From the NCBI GenBank assembly GCA_022448455.1, contig JAKUUR010000004.1:29608-93607 (forward strand): a stretch of 64,000 nucleotides of DNA, in the 5' to 3' direction. Origin of the DNA: Candidatus Thioglobus autotrophicus (GTDB lineage: Bacteria > Pseudomonadota > Gammaproteobacteria > PS1 > Pseudothioglobaceae). The translations under genes and the position numbers were made by a program. The notes below the pieces were generated by a model. It saw only the letters and a list, made by a program, of their open reading frames with translations, had not been told where the DNA came from and made no database searches. Shown here piece after piece: positions 1 through 10,103 of the stretch (positions are counted from its first letter, which is position 1; every line of letters starts with the position of its first letter).

Positions 1-552
1 GAGACAATTATCAACAGCTAATATGATATTGTGTTTTTTTGATATGGCTGAAAGTGCTCGCAAATCGACAACCTCACCCAGGGGGTTTGATGGTGTTTCA
101 AGAATGAATAACTTTGTGTTGGACTGAATACTGTCCTGCCAGCTGACTAAATCGGGTAAGTCTACAAATGTTACTTCGATACCAAACTTGTTGACAATGG
201 TATTTAGAAGTACAGTAGTGGTGCCAAACATTCCACGAGATGCAACAATATGATCTCCGGCTTTAGATAGTGCCATAATGGTGGCGAAAATAGCCGACAT
301 GCCGCTAGCGGTTGCAAGACATGATTCAGCGCCCTCCAGGGAGGCTAATTTATCTTGAAAAGTCTCCACGGTTGGGTTAGTGAATCTCGAATATACATTA
401 CCCTGTTCTTCCTTGGCGAACCTTTGAGCGGCCTGCTCGGCGCTATCAAAAATAAAACTAGAGGTAAGAAAAATAGCAGCAGAATGCTCTTGTTCTTGGC
501 TAGTTTTATAGCCTTCACGAATTGCTTTGGTTTCAAATTTATTTTCTTTCAT
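1..552 (-). CDS. metZ: O-succinylhomocysteine sulfhydrylase / Cys-Met metabolism PLP enzyme (5' part of gene, runs off window edge)
   Basis: Reverse-strand translation from ATG at 552: MKENKFETKAIREGYKTSQEQEHSAAIFLTSSFIFDSAEQAAQRFA...NVYSRFTNPT...LFILETPSNPLGEVVDL; Cys/Met PLP-enzyme signatures; next to purF. Confidence 0.8.
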   Translation of the reverse strand, partial: MKENKFETKAIREGYKTSQEQEHSAAIFLTSSFIFDSAEQAAQRFAKEEQGNVYSRFTNPTVETFQDKLASLEGAESCLATASGMSAIFATIMALSKAGDHIVASRGMFGTTTVLLNTIVNKFGIEVTFVDLPDLVSWQDSIQSNTKLFILETPSNPLGEVVDLRALSAISKKHNIILAVDNCL

Positions 553-568
553 ATAACTTTATAGTTAG

Positions 569-2086
569 TCAATCAACTTCATTGTAGATTAATTCTGAGT
601 TTTCATTGGTAATGTTGTTTTGTTTAGCCTCATCGGATCTAAGGATTTCAATATTGTCCAGATAAGAGGTATCAATATCTTTAGTTAGATATTTACCGTC
701 AAAACAAGAGCAATCAAAAGATGAGATATCAGGGTTGCCTTGTTGAACAGACCAAATCAAATCCTCTAGATTTTGATAAATCAATTTATCAGCACCAATT
801 GTTTGGCACACCTCATCGGTGGTTTTATTGTGTGCAACAAACTCATTCTTGCTGGCCATATCAATGCCGTATACATTAGGGTAGCGAACCGGTGGTGCGG
901 CTGATGCAAAAAAGACTTTTTTTGCACCCGCAAGTCTAGCCATTTGAACGATTTCTTTGCTGGTTGTACCACGCACAATAGAGTCATCTACTAAAAGAAC
1001 GTTCTTGTCCTTAAATTCGAGCTCGATTGCGCTCAGTTTTTGACGTACAGATTTTTTTCTTTGTTTTTGTCCTGGCATAATAAAGGTTCTAGCAATATAG
1101 CGGTTCTTAATAAAACCTTCACGATACTTAAGGTCCAATTCATTGGCTAGCTGCAGAGCAGCTGTTCTTGAGGTGTCAGGAATAGGCATAACCACATCAA
1201 TTGTTTCATCTGGCCACTTTGACTTAATCTTTGCTGCAAGCCGTTCGCCCATTCTCAGGCGTGATTTATAAACCGGGATTTTGTCAATAATGGAATCAGG
1301 TCTTGCAAAATAAACAAATTCAAAAATACAGGGAGATAATTCTGAACTGTCTGCACATTGTTTAGAGTGAATATTTCCTTTACGATCAATTACAACAGCC
1401 TCTCCTGGATTTACATCACGCATAATTTTGTAACCAAGAGCTGTTAAAGCTACGCTCTCAGATGCAACCATGTAACTAGCGCCTTTCGCTGTAGTTTTTT
1501 CTCCAAGTATGAGAGGTCTTATTCCGTAAGGATCTCTAAACGCAAAGATGCCATAGCCTGGAATCATTCCAATCGCTGCATAAGCCCCCTTGACACGATG
1601 ATGAAGTTTTTTTACTGCTTTAAATATATCCGTCTCGTTAATTCGATGTTTTTGTTCTTTTGCTATTTCACTTGCCAATATATTGAGCAGTATTTCTGAA
1701 TCAGAATTGGTGTTAATGTGCCTCAGATCTTGCTCAAAAAGCTCTTTCGTTAATGCCTCAGTATTGGTTAAATTACCATTATGTGCAAAAGCAATTCCGT
1801 AGGGCGAGTTTACATAAAAGGGCTGAGCTTCAGCGCCTGAAGAGCTTCCAGCCGTTGGGTAGCGGACATGTCCAATCCCCATATCGCCTATCAGTTTGGT
1901 CATATGTTTTGTTCTAAAAACATTGCGCACCATGCCATTACCTTTGCGCATGTAAAAGCGCCCTTTGCTGGCTGTGGTTATTCCTGCAGCGTCTTGACCA
2001 CGATGCTGGATAATAGCTAGTGCATCATAAATATACACACCCACATTCTTTTTTGTAGTTGACAATATTCCAACAATACCGCACAT
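569..2086 (-). CDS. purF: amidophosphoribosyltransferase
   Basis: MCGIVGI N-terminal Ntn Cys, IQHRGQDAAGI, VDDSIVRGTTSKEI PRPP motif. Confidence 0.97.
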   Translation of the reverse strand: MCGIVGILSTTKKNVGVYIYDALAIIQHRGQDAAGITTASKGRFYMRKGNGMVRNVFRTKHMTKLIGDMGIGHVRYPTAGSSSGAEAQPFYVNSPYGIAFAHNGNLTNTEALTKELFEQDLRHINTNSDSEILLNILASEIAKEQKHRINETDIFKAVKKLHHRVKGAYAAIGMIPGYGIFAFRDPYGIRPLILGEKTTAKGASYMVASESVALTALGYKIMRDVNPGEAVVIDRKGNIHSKQCADSSELSPCIFEFVYFARPDSIIDKIPVYKSRLRMGERLAAKIKSKWPDETIDVVMPIPDTSRTAALQLANELDLKYREGFIKNRYIARTFIMPGQKQRKKSVRQKLSAIELEFKDKNVLLVDDSIVRGTTSKEIVQMARLAGAKKVFFASAAPPVRYPNVYGIDMASKNEFVAHNKTTDEVCQTIGADKLIYQNLEDLIWSVQQGNPDISSFDCSCFDGKYLTKDIDTSYLDNIEILRSDEAKQNNITNENSELIYNEVD

Positions 2087-2089
2087 AAT

Positions 2090-2986
2090 TTATTCCCCTA
2101 ATATTTCGCTTTCTATGAATGAGACAACTGCGTCGCCAGGTTCAAGTTTAACAAATAACAAATGTTCTGACAAAAAAGGTTTAATGTCAACTGCCCAATT
2201 TTGAAATGTTCTCAGTGCACCACTGGTTTCAACCCATGCATGACTTTGGGTTACCCAGCTTAAGTTTTGCAATACAAGTACTATTATTAGAACAAAAATT
2301 CCGCCCTTAAATAAGCCTAAAACTGCACCAAGAAAGTTATTCTTCAATCCATCTACATTGCGTGCATTTATTAACACATCAAGAGCTTGAAGAATGTTGA
2401 GAATTTTTTCAAATACTGGCGCCATCAGGCAAGGCTTTTCAGTGTTAATTGTAATATTAAGAAGTTTTGATAAAGCCATTACAGCACTAATAAAGGCGGC
2501 AAAAACAATACCAAATGATATAAAAATACGCAGGGAATTGCTAGTCACAATGGATTCCATTGTCTGGAGTTCAGCAACTACTCCCATGTAGTGGTAACTC
2601 AGAATAACGACCAATACAGTAACTATGATCTTCGTGAATGAACGATTAAGTTCACAGGGATTGTCAATTTGTGAGGAAGCTTCTGCTGTCTTATAAAGTG
2701 CTTTCTTGACAAACAAAATACCCAGAAAGATTACTCCAAACGATAGCGCGAAGATTGATTGGCCCTCCGAAGTGGTTGGGTCACTCAATAAAGTGTTGGC
2801 TAAATTATCATAGTAAAGCCAGGCAAGAATAATCGCCAGAATGACAAAAAATAGACTAATAATCTCTTTTGCAAGGCCCTGTACAAAACCTCTAATAATA
2901 AAAAAGATTAGAATGATGAGGGTGAGCCAATCTGACCAAGCCAGCACACTTATCGTGTTCCAAAAGTTGTCAAAAAAATTACCCAT
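2090..2986 (-). CDS. cvpA: CvpA family membrane protein (colicin V production), long form
   Basis: N-terminal CvpA-like DWLTLIILIFFIIRGFVQGLAKEI; multiple TM; directly upstream of purF. Confidence 0.85.
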   Translation of the reverse strand: MGNFFDNFWNTISVLAWSDWLTLIILIFFIIRGFVQGLAKEIISLFFVILAIILAWLYYDNLANTLLSDPTTSEGQSIFALSFGVIFLGILFVKKALYKTAEASSQIDNPCELNRSFTKIIVTVLVVILSYHYMGVVAELQTMESIVTSNSLRIFISFGIVFAAFISAVMALSKLLNITINTEKPCLMAPVFEKILNILQALDVLINARNVDGLKNNFLGAVLGLFKGGIFVLIIVLVLQNLSWVTQSHAWVETSGALRTFQNWAVDIKPFLSEHLLFVKLEPGDAVVSFIESEILGE

Positions 2987-3061
2987 GGTCTCCCTGATTG
3001 ATAAGGCTAATTTTACAATAGTTTCCTAGGACAGAGCACGAACTCCATTAACTAATAGTAC

Positions 3062-4258
3062 TCAGATTTCTTTTAAGATAACGCTGGCATCGGCGACCGT
3101 ATAGAAGGAGCCAAAAATGACAATCCTTTGAATCTCTTTCAGTGCAAGTGCCTGCTCTATAGCGCTAGCCATACTAACGCAAACCGTTGTTTCCTGAGAG
3201 TCGTCAAACTTATCCTCAAGGGTTTCTATTTGAATAGAGCGTTCAGCTGAGAGTGGCACCAAAAACCAGTGCTTAATATGAGCTGCAGCCAAGCTAATCA
3301 TGTCATCGATATTTTTGTCAGCCAGTGCAGAAAAAATAGCCACCGTATCCATGGGTGAGTCTGACAATGTGTTGACCAGAGTCTGAACCGCTGCAGGGTT
3401 GTGGGCGACATCAAGAATTACAGTTTTACTACCTACATTGACTTTTTCAAATCGGGCAACGATTTGGGCCTGTTTGATTCCGCATTTAATCATTTTTTTG
3501 GAGACAGGGAATTGCTCACTGATTGCTTCGATGACTTTTATAGCTACAGCTGCATTCAGTTTTTGGTGGACACCTTCTAGTCCTATTTCGCCTTTATATT
3601 GTTCCTTGACAAGCGTCAATGGAGTGTCTATCTTTTTAGCGTAGGCTAGTACACTGTTTGGCGGGTGTTGATCACCACAAATGCAAGGCTTTGCAGTACG
3701 CATAATGCCGGCCTTTTCAGTACCGATTGATTCGCGCGTGTCACCAAGGTAGTAAGTATGATCTATTGCAATATCGGTAATAACACTGACATCGCTATTG
3801 ACAACATTGACCGAATCTAGACGACCTCCAAGTCCCACTTCGAGGATGGCAATATCGACAGTAGCTTCAGAGAAAATAATTAATGCTGCCAAGGTTGAAA
3901 ATTCAAAGTAAGTTAAAGAGACACCTTCCCTTTTTTCCTCAATCGCTTCAAAGGCATTAATGATCACTGAATCATTAACAATCTCCCCATTGATAGCGAA
4001 GCGCTCGTTGTACTTAATGAGGTGTGGTGAAGTAAAACGACCCACTCTATATTTTGACTCTCTATAAATACTATCGATAAAGGCGATCGTTGAACCTTTA
4101 CCATTTGTACCTCCCACTGTAATGGCTAAAAATGCTACCCCATCAGGGAAAAGGCGTTGATAGACCAGTTGAACTCTGTCTAAGCCGAGAAGAATGGTTT
4201 CTTCCATCAGCTGCTCTTGCCAGCTCAACCATTCATCAAGAGTTTTTTTATTGTGCAT
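3062..4258 (-). CDS. folC: bifunctional folylpolyglutamate/dihydrofolate synthase
   Basis: VGGTNGKGSTIAFI P-loop, FTSPHLIKYNERFAING, VILDVAHNPAA. Confidence 0.95.
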   Translation of the reverse strand: MHNKKTLDEWLSWQEQLMEETILLGLDRVQLVYQRLFPDGVAFLAITVGGTNGKGSTIAFIDSIYRESKYRVGRFTSPHLIKYNERFAINGEIVNDSVIINAFEAIEEKREGVSLTYFEFSTLAALIIFSEATVDIAILEVGLGGRLDSVNVVNSDVSVITDIAIDHTYYLGDTRESIGTEKAGIMRTAKPCICGDQHPPNSVLAYAKKIDTPLTLVKEQYKGEIGLEGVHQKLNAAVAIKVIEAISEQFPVSKKMIKCGIKQAQIVARFEKVNVGSKTVILDVAHNPAAVQTLVNTLSDSPMDTVAIFSALADKNIDDMISLAAAHIKHWFLVPLSAERSIQIETLEDKFDDSQETTVCVSMASAIEQALALKEIQRIVIFGSFYTVADASVILKEI

Positions 4259-4303
4259 AGTGAGAAGTTACTATACCTAATCGCAAACTAGTAAAAAGTC
4301 ATT

Positions 4304-4756
4304 TTAGTCTTCCCAGAACTCACCTTCGATAGTTTCATTTTTGTTGTTACTTGTCTTCTCTTGATTTCTAGTTCTGTGAATAAAAACTGAATTTCTTTGG
4401 CTAAAAACACGTTCCGCATTTTTCTCAAGGATGTGATTAATAAAATATCTTCTAGTCCAAGGCATTAACCCCAATAAGCCCAAGCCATCAGTAATAAAAC
4501 CAGGCGTTAATAGCAAGACACCTGAAACAAGAATAACGACACCCTCCAGCATCTCTAATGCGGGTGTTTTGCCTTCAGCTATGCTCTGTTGAGCCTTTGC
4601 CATCGTTGACCAGCCCTGTTGCCTTAACAGGGTCGAGCCAATCAGTGCAGTCACAATAACGAGTAGCACAGTTGAGAAACCACCAATAGCCTGCCCTACA
4701 GTCACTAAGACGTAAATTTCAAGAAGAGTCATCACCACAAAAATAGGGAATAACAT
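4304..4756 (-). CDS. fxsA: FxsA family membrane protein
   Basis: FVVMTLLEIYVLVTVGQAIGGFSTVLLVIVTALIGSTLLRQQG. Confidence 0.9.
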   Translation of the reverse strand: MLFPIFVVMTLLEIYVLVTVGQAIGGFSTVLLVIVTALIGSTLLRQQGWSTMAKAQQSIAEGKTPALEMLEGVVILVSGVLLLTPGFITDGLGLLGLMPWTRRYFINHILEKNAERVFSQRNSVFIHRTRNQEKTSNNKNETIEGEFWED

Positions 4757-5452
4757 TTAACCTCCTTTCGAGTTAGTAAAAATAATATCCCAGACACCGT
4801 GGCCTAATTTTTGACCACGATTTTCAAATTTGGTCAACGGCCGATGTTTGGGCCTTGGAGAATATATATGGTCACCCAAGGTGTTTTTAAAGTGTTGATG
4901 AGATTCCAGTGTTTCCATGATGTGCTCGGCATAGTTTTCCCAGTCAGTAACTATATGGACAATGCCATCCGTTTTTAGCTTTTTTGTAAGAATGTCTAGA
5001 AAGCTGGTTTGTATAATTCTCCGCTTGTGATGTCTCTTTTTATGCCAAGGGTCTGGAAAAAATAACTGAAATTTTGAAAGGCCGTCGTCAGGAATATGAT
5101 TTTGAAGTACTTCAACTGCATCCTCTTTAATAATTTTAAGGTTGCTTAGTTGGTGTTTGTTGGCTTCATTGATGAGCCTACCAACACCGGCCTCATAGAC
5201 CTCAATTCCTAAGAAGTTTTGTTTCGGTTGTTGGATTGCCATTTCTAACAAGCTATCACCATTTCCAAAGCCAACTTCAAGAGTTACATCATGAGAATTG
5301 AAGAAGAGTTCTACGAAGTTGAGCTGATTGTCTGTAAGACTGACACCATAGTTTGGCCACAATTCATGTAAAGCAATTGCCTGAGCTTTGGATAATCTCC
5401 CAGAGCGCTTAACAAAACTTTGAATTTTACGCAAGGACTTGACCTCAGTCAT
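4757..5452 (-). CDS. trmB: tRNA (guanine-N7-)-methyltransferase
   Basis: EVGFGNGDSLLEMA, FFPDPWHKKRHHKRRI. Confidence 0.95.
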   Translation of the reverse strand: MTEVKSLRKIQSFVKRSGRLSKAQAIALHELWPNYGVSLTDNQLNFVELFFNSHDVTLEVGFGNGDSLLEMAIQQPKQNFLGIEVYEAGVGRLINEANKHQLSNLKIIKEDAVEVLQNHIPDDGLSKFQLFFPDPWHKKRHHKRRIIQTSFLDILTKKLKTDGIVHIVTDWENYAEHIMETLESHQHFKNTLGDHIYSPRPKHRPLTKFENRGQKLGHGVWDIIFTNSKGG

Positions 5453-6213
5453 AAGTTGTAATCCATAATGAGTGGAGAGTGGTCAGAAAAACGTTCTTTT
5501 TTGTAGATCTCACAAGCCGTCGCAAGACCAGCGAGGTTTGAGCTTACCACTTGGTAATCGAGACGCCAACCGGTATTGTGTAGCCAGGCCTGGCCTCGAT
5601 TGGACCACCATGTGTATTGAAATTCATCTTGATTAATTTCTCTGAAAGCGTCAATATAGCCCACCTCTTCATAGAGTTTGTCTAGCCAAGCTCTCTCTTC
5701 AGGCAGGAATCCAGAGTTTTTTTGGTTCGATTGCCAGTTTTTTAAATCAATCTTTTTGTGGGCGATATTCCAGTCACCACAATAAATGTACTGTCTACCG
5801 TCATTTTGTAATGCATGCAAATGAGGCAACAAGCGATTGCTGATAAATTCCATTTTAAAGGCCTGCCTCTCCTCCTTAGAAGAACCAGAGGGTAAGTAAA
5901 TGGAAGCTACACTTAAATTTCCAAAGTCAGCCTGAATAAGTCGGCCCTCTGAATTGATGTCCTGCCAGGGACTATAAATCACTTGATCGGGTTTTGATTT
6001 ACAATAAAGAGCAGTTCCACTATAGCCTTTCCGTACCGCGCTATGATAATAGGTGTGCATTCCTGAAGGGTAAAAGCGCTCATCAAGCTGATGTTCTTGG
6101 GCCTTAATTTCTTGCAAACAAACAACATCTGCATTTTGTTTTTCTAACCAACTAAAAAAACCTTTTCGCTCAGCCGCGCGAATTCCATTGACATTAATTG
6201 TTATAATTCTCAT
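5449..6213 (-). CDS. xthA: exodeoxyribonuclease III (EEP family)
   Basis: MRIITINVNGIRAAERKGFFSWLEKQNADVVCLQEIKA, YCGDWNIAH, RFSDHSPLIMDY. Confidence 0.93.
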   Translation of the reverse strand: MRIITINVNGIRAAERKGFFSWLEKQNADVVCLQEIKAQEHQLDERFYPSGMHTYYHSAVRKGYSGTALYCKSKPDQVIYSPWQDINSEGRLIQADFGNLSVASIYLPSGSSKEERQAFKMEFISNRLLPHLHALQNDGRQYIYCGDWNIAHKKIDLKNWQSNQKNSGFLPEERAWLDKLYEEVGYIDAFREINQDEFQYTWWSNRGQAWLHNTGWRLDYQVVSSNLAGLATACEIYKKERFSDHSPLIMDYNL

Positions 6214-6244
6214 TGCAATTATTTTAATAGTTTAGGAATATTTG

Positions 6245-6886
6245 ATGGAACAGTATCAAAACGATTTTGTAGACTTTATGTTGGAAATCGGAGCCCTTAA
6301 GTTTGGAGAATTTACACTTAAATCTGGTCGGGTGAGTCCTTATTTTTTTAATGCAGGTCAATTTAATCAAGGCAGCCATTTATCCCAGCTCGGACAATTT
6401 TATGCTCAAGCCATCGAAGCCAGTGGCATCAAATTTGATGTTCTATTTGGCCCCGCCTATAAAGGAATTCCACTCGTAGCTGCAACAGCTATTGCACTCA
6501 ATGACAGTTTCAACAGAAGTGTTCCCTATAGTTTTAATCGAAAAGAAGCCAAGGATCATGGTGAAGGTGGAAACATTGTCGGTCATCCGCTAGAGGGAGA
6601 CATTCTAATCATAGACGATGTCATAACCGCAGGAACAGCGATCAGAGAAGCAAAAGACATTATCAACGCCAATGGCGCCAAAACGAAAGGTGTGGTTGTT
6701 GCATTAGACCGACAAGAGAAGGGCAAAGGCGAACTCTCTGCCATTCAAGAGGTGGAACAAAATTTTGGTATTGCCGTTGTGAGCATCATTAACTTGTCTC
6801 ATATCGTTGATTACCTGAAAGCCAATGATGATAAAAATATCATCAGCAGGATTGAGAGTTACCGTTCTCAGTATGGTATTTCTTAA
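6245..6886 (+). CDS. pyrE: orotate phosphoribosyltransferase
   Basis: [35 protein letters not shown] at 6245 (track start 6242 is an upstream TTG). Confidence 0.96.
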   Translation: MEQYQNDFVDFMLEIGALKFGEFTLKSGRVSPYFFNAGQFNQGSHLSQLGQFYAQAIEASGIKFDVLFGPAYKGIPLVAATAIALNDSFNRSVPYSFNRKEAKDHGEGGNIVGHPLEGDILIIDDVITAGTAIREAKDIINANGAKTKGVVVALDRQEKGKGELSAIQEVEQNFGIAVVSIINLSHIVDYLKANDDKNIISRIESYRSQYGIS

Positions 6887-6895
6887 TTAAATCAA

Positions 6896-7342
6896 TTAGC
6901 TAGCTTCTGTAAACGGTTCGACGATAAGTATCGAAGAGTCTGCATCAATGATTCGAACTTTTTGTCCAACACTCATTTCACAACCCTTTGCAAACCACAA
7001 AGACTCACCCAACCTAACTTTGACAATATTGTTTTCAATAGAGACAACTGTGCATTCTTTGCCAATGTGGCCCTTAGCATTAAGGTTTATCTCATCATCA
7101 ACCGTTTTCACTGGGAAGTATTTTTTTGCTAAAAATGTGGAAACTGCTGAGAGCAATACAAAACTTAGGACTTGTAATCCCCAGGAAACTTCTGGGTACA
7201 AATAGAACACAATACTGATTGTGATAGCAGATGCACCAATCCAGAGCAGGAACATTGACCACAAAAAGAGTTCAACGATGACCAGTGCGAGTCCGAATAC
7301 AAGCCAATGCAAGTAGTTTAGGTTGTCTAATAACATTTCCAT
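6896..7342 (-). CDS. NfeD-like C-terminal domain membrane protein
   Basis: Two TM segments then small OB-like beta domain (GKECTVVSIENNIVKVRLGESLWFAKGCEMSVGQKVRIID). Confidence 0.75.
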   Translation of the reverse strand: MEMLLDNLNYLHWLVFGLALVIVELFLWSMFLLWIGASAITISIVFYLYPEVSWGLQVLSFVLLSAVSTFLAKKYFPVKTVDDEINLNAKGHIGKECTVVSIENNIVKVRLGESLWFAKGCEMSVGQKVRIIDADSSILIVEPFTEAS

Positions 7343-7457
7343 GAAGGTGATTTTATATTCTTTATGAGAGAGTAATAAAACTTTCCTTAGTGTTAGTCTA
7401 AAAAATATTTATTTTTTTTGCAATTTAGGTCATAATGCAGATACTACTGGGGTCTTT

Positions 7458-8342
7458 ATGGAAAATGAAAAACCTGTAAAAAATACAAAACTGGTTGAAA
7501 AGTTTCAAAAGGACGGCTTTGTCGTTCTTGAAAATGCATTAACTGATTCTCAATTGTCGGCACTAAATAGTGACTTATCAATGTGGGTTGAAGAAAGCAG
7601 GAGAAATCAAAAGCCTTACGGAAAAATCATGGATGGAAGGCCACGTTTTGATTTACAAGTAGATACCCATTCATTTGAAAACCCTGCACTTAGAAGAATA
7701 ACTTCGCCTGCCGAAATTTCACAAGCATGCCTGGATGTAGTCAAAGATAACAAAGCGCTCGATCTAGTTAGTGAAATTTTTGGTCCAAATATAAAGCACT
7801 GGACAAATAAAATTAACCTTAAGCTTCCTGGCTCTGGCACGGAAGTGAAATTTCATCAGGATTTTCCTTTTGAGCCTCACTCAAATGAAGACTTAATGAC
7901 AGTTTTATTTTTTCTTGATGACGTGACACTTGAAAATGGGCCCTTAGAGGTGGTTGCTGGTTCACATCAGGGACCGCTTTATTCATTATGGCATGATGGT
8001 ATCTTTACGGGCGCCGTTTCTGAAGAAATTGAAGCCGACTGCAAAACCAAGGCTATTAGTTGTGTAGGCAAGGCAGGTTCGGCATGTTTAATGCATTCAA
8101 AATTAATGCATGGCTCTAAATCAAACAACACTAAATCACCGCGCTCTCTATTCATTGTGTCCTATACAGCAGAAGACGCGGTGAAGCTGACTAAAAACCC
8201 ACTCCCAAGTGAATTAGAAGGAATGATTGTTAGAGGGAAGAAAACTGGTACCATTCGTTCTAGTAACTATAGTATTGAGTTGCCAGAATACCCAAAAGAG
8301 GTATCGTTCTTCGATCAGCAATCTAAAATGAAGGATATTTGA
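7458..8342 (+). CDS. phytanoyl-CoA dioxygenase (PhyH) family Fe(II)/2OG oxygenase, PhnY-like role possible
   Basis: HxD facial-triad start FHQDFPFEPH, distal His MHSKLMHGSKSN, GPLEVVAGSHQGP typical of PhyH family; first gene of the phosphonate-type operon. Confidence 0.8.
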   Translation: MENEKPVKNTKLVEKFQKDGFVVLENALTDSQLSALNSDLSMWVEESRRNQKPYGKIMDGRPRFDLQVDTHSFENPALRRITSPAEISQACLDVVKDNKALDLVSEIFGPNIKHWTNKINLKLPGSGTEVKFHQDFPFEPHSNEDLMTVLFFLDDVTLENGPLEVVAGSHQGPLYSLWHDGIFTGAVSEEIEADCKTKAISCVGKAGSACLMHSKLMHGSKSNNTKSPRSLFIVSYTAEDAVKLTKNPLPSELEGMIVRGKKTGTIRSSNYSIELPEYPKEVSFFDQQSKMKDI

Positions 8343-8369
8343 TTATTTGTAATTTGTGAAGATATTAGA

Positions 8370-9515
8370 ATGTCACAGGAAATAGAACTCATAGTTAAAT
8401 TCTCTATTGTTGATGATGAGTTAGTCATTGAGTGGTATGACGGTAAGGAGAGTCGAGTATATGCCCACTGGTTGCGAGATCACTGCCAAATGCCAACCTC
8501 TATAAATACTAATAATGGGCAGCGCCTGTTTAGTGTAGTCGATATACCCGAAGAAACATACATCGAAAAAGCTTATAAGGATGAAAAAGGAAATGTCTGT
8601 GTTCTTTTTCAACCAGAAAATCATTTGTCTGTTTTTTCTCAGAGCTGGTTAAGAAAGAATTGTTATGACCTTAATCTTCACTTCGATGACAGAAGTGAAA
8701 GACAAAAAAAATTATGGCAAAAGGACACTTTTGAAGCCGGCCTTCCTTTTGTTGATTTCGAGTCCATGTGTAATGACGAGAGTGGCAAGTTAGATATGCT
8801 ACGTTTGATTAGAGATGTTGGTTTTGTTGTTCTTGAAAATGTACCAACTAAAGAAGGCCAAGTTTTAAAAGTTATTAGCGAGTTGGGTTACACTAGAGAG
8901 ACTAATTATGGCGCCTTATTTGAAGTAAGAACTGAAGTCAACCCTAATAACCTTGCGTATACCAATATGGGGCTCAGATCTCATACCGACAACCCTTACA
9001 GAGACCCTGTACCAACCGTTCAACTTTTGCATTGTCTAGAAAGCTCGACAGAGGGTGGAGACTCAGTGCTGGTGGATGGTTTTAAAGCTGCCACTGTTTT
9101 ACGTCAAGAAAGTAAAGAAGATTTTGATATCTTAACCAGCACTTGGATTAATTTCCGCTTTTCTGATGCCAAAACCGACCTCCGTTCTAGAGTGCCAATG
9201 ATTGAACTAAATGACAACAATGAAATTGTCAAAGTCAGATATAACAATCGCTCAATCGACACAATAAAATTGCCCACAAACAAAATACGGCATTTTTACA
9301 AAGCCTATCGTCATTGGAGTGAAATTATTGAAAGAGATGATTTGAAAATTATATTTAAGCTCTCAGAGGGTGATTTAATGCTATTGGACAACACCAGAAT
9401 AATGCATGCGAGGACAGCTTTTTCGAAAAAAGGTAAGCGTTATTTACAGGGTGCTTATACAGATTTAGATGGTCTTTACAGCCTACTCAACATCTTAGAA
9501 AATCGAAAAAAATGA
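8370..9515 (+). CDS. gamma-butyrobetaine-hydroxylase/TauD-type Fe(II)/2OG dioxygenase, TmpA-like
   Basis: N-terminal GBBH_N-like domain (VYAHWLRDHC...QRLFSVVDIP) plus TauD core: GLRSHTDNPYRDPVPTVQLLHCL (HxD) and LLDNTRIMHARTAF (distal His); overlaps the HD-oxygenase gene by 4 nt, as tmpA/tmpB pairs would. Confidence 0.78.
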   Translation: MSQEIELIVKFSIVDDELVIEWYDGKESRVYAHWLRDHCQMPTSINTNNGQRLFSVVDIPEETYIEKAYKDEKGNVCVLFQPENHLSVFSQSWLRKNCYDLNLHFDDRSERQKKLWQKDTFEAGLPFVDFESMCNDESGKLDMLRLIRDVGFVVLENVPTKEGQVLKVISELGYTRETNYGALFEVRTEVNPNNLAYTNMGLRSHTDNPYRDPVPTVQLLHCLESSTEGGDSVLVDGFKAATVLRQESKEDFDILTSTWINFRFSDAKTDLRSRVPMIELNDNNEIVKVRYNNRSIDTIKLPTNKIRHFYKAYRHWSEIIERDDLKIIFKLSEGDLMLLDNTRIMHARTAFSKKGKRYLQGAYTDLDGLYSLLNILENRKK

Positions 9516-10075
9516 CTAAGCTTAGTAGTCAAAATATTGTAAATCATATTGAAGATGTCTTTACTAGGCGCGGTGCAGAATCGTATTTGGGTGAAGACGT
9601 AACAATGGCACAGCATATGCTTCAAGCTGCGCAGTCTGCTGAAAAATCTGGAGCGGAGGATAGTTTAATTGTTGCTGCATTGCTCCATGATATTGGTCAC
9701 TTTAAAAACGAAATCCCTGAAACAGCTTTAGCAAAAGGTAAAAATAATTACCATGAAGAGGCGGGCGCTAATTTTTTAGAAGATTTTTTTCCAAGCTCAG
9801 TTGTTGAGCCTATTCGTCAACATGTTTCTGCAAAGCGTTATCTATGTGCAGTTAAGTCCGATTATTTTGAACATCTTTCAGCTGCATCAGTCCACAGTCT
9901 GAATTTGCAAGGTGGGCCGATGAATGAAGATGAGGTCAGAGAATTTGAAAAAAATGATTATTTAGAGCAGTGTTTAAAGTTGCGTTACTGGGATGATGAT
10001 GGTAAAGATCCAGAAAGGAAACATCCGCCATTTTCATACTACCGCCCGTTGATTGAGTCTCTAGTAAAACGCTAA
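9512..10075 (+). CDS. HD-domain mixed-valent di-iron oxygenase, PhnZ/TmpB-like
   Basis: YLGE (PhnZ Tyr24/Glu27-type gate), TMAQHML, LLHDIGHF, NYHEEAG, RQHVSAKRYL, RYWDDDGKD: His/Asp ligand order and KRY motif match PhnZ-class HD oxygenases. Confidence 0.82.
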   Translation: MTKLSSQNIVNHIEDVFTRRGAESYLGEDVTMAQHMLQAAQSAEKSGAEDSLIVAALLHDIGHFKNEIPETALAKGKNNYHEEAGANFLEDFFPSSVVEPIRQHVSAKRYLCAVKSDYFEHLSAASVHSLNLQGGPMNEDEVREFEKNDYLEQCLKLRYWDDDGKDPERKHPPFSYYRPLIESLVKR

Positions 10076-10103
10076 TTATTATAATTTATTAAAATATCAT
10101 TTC

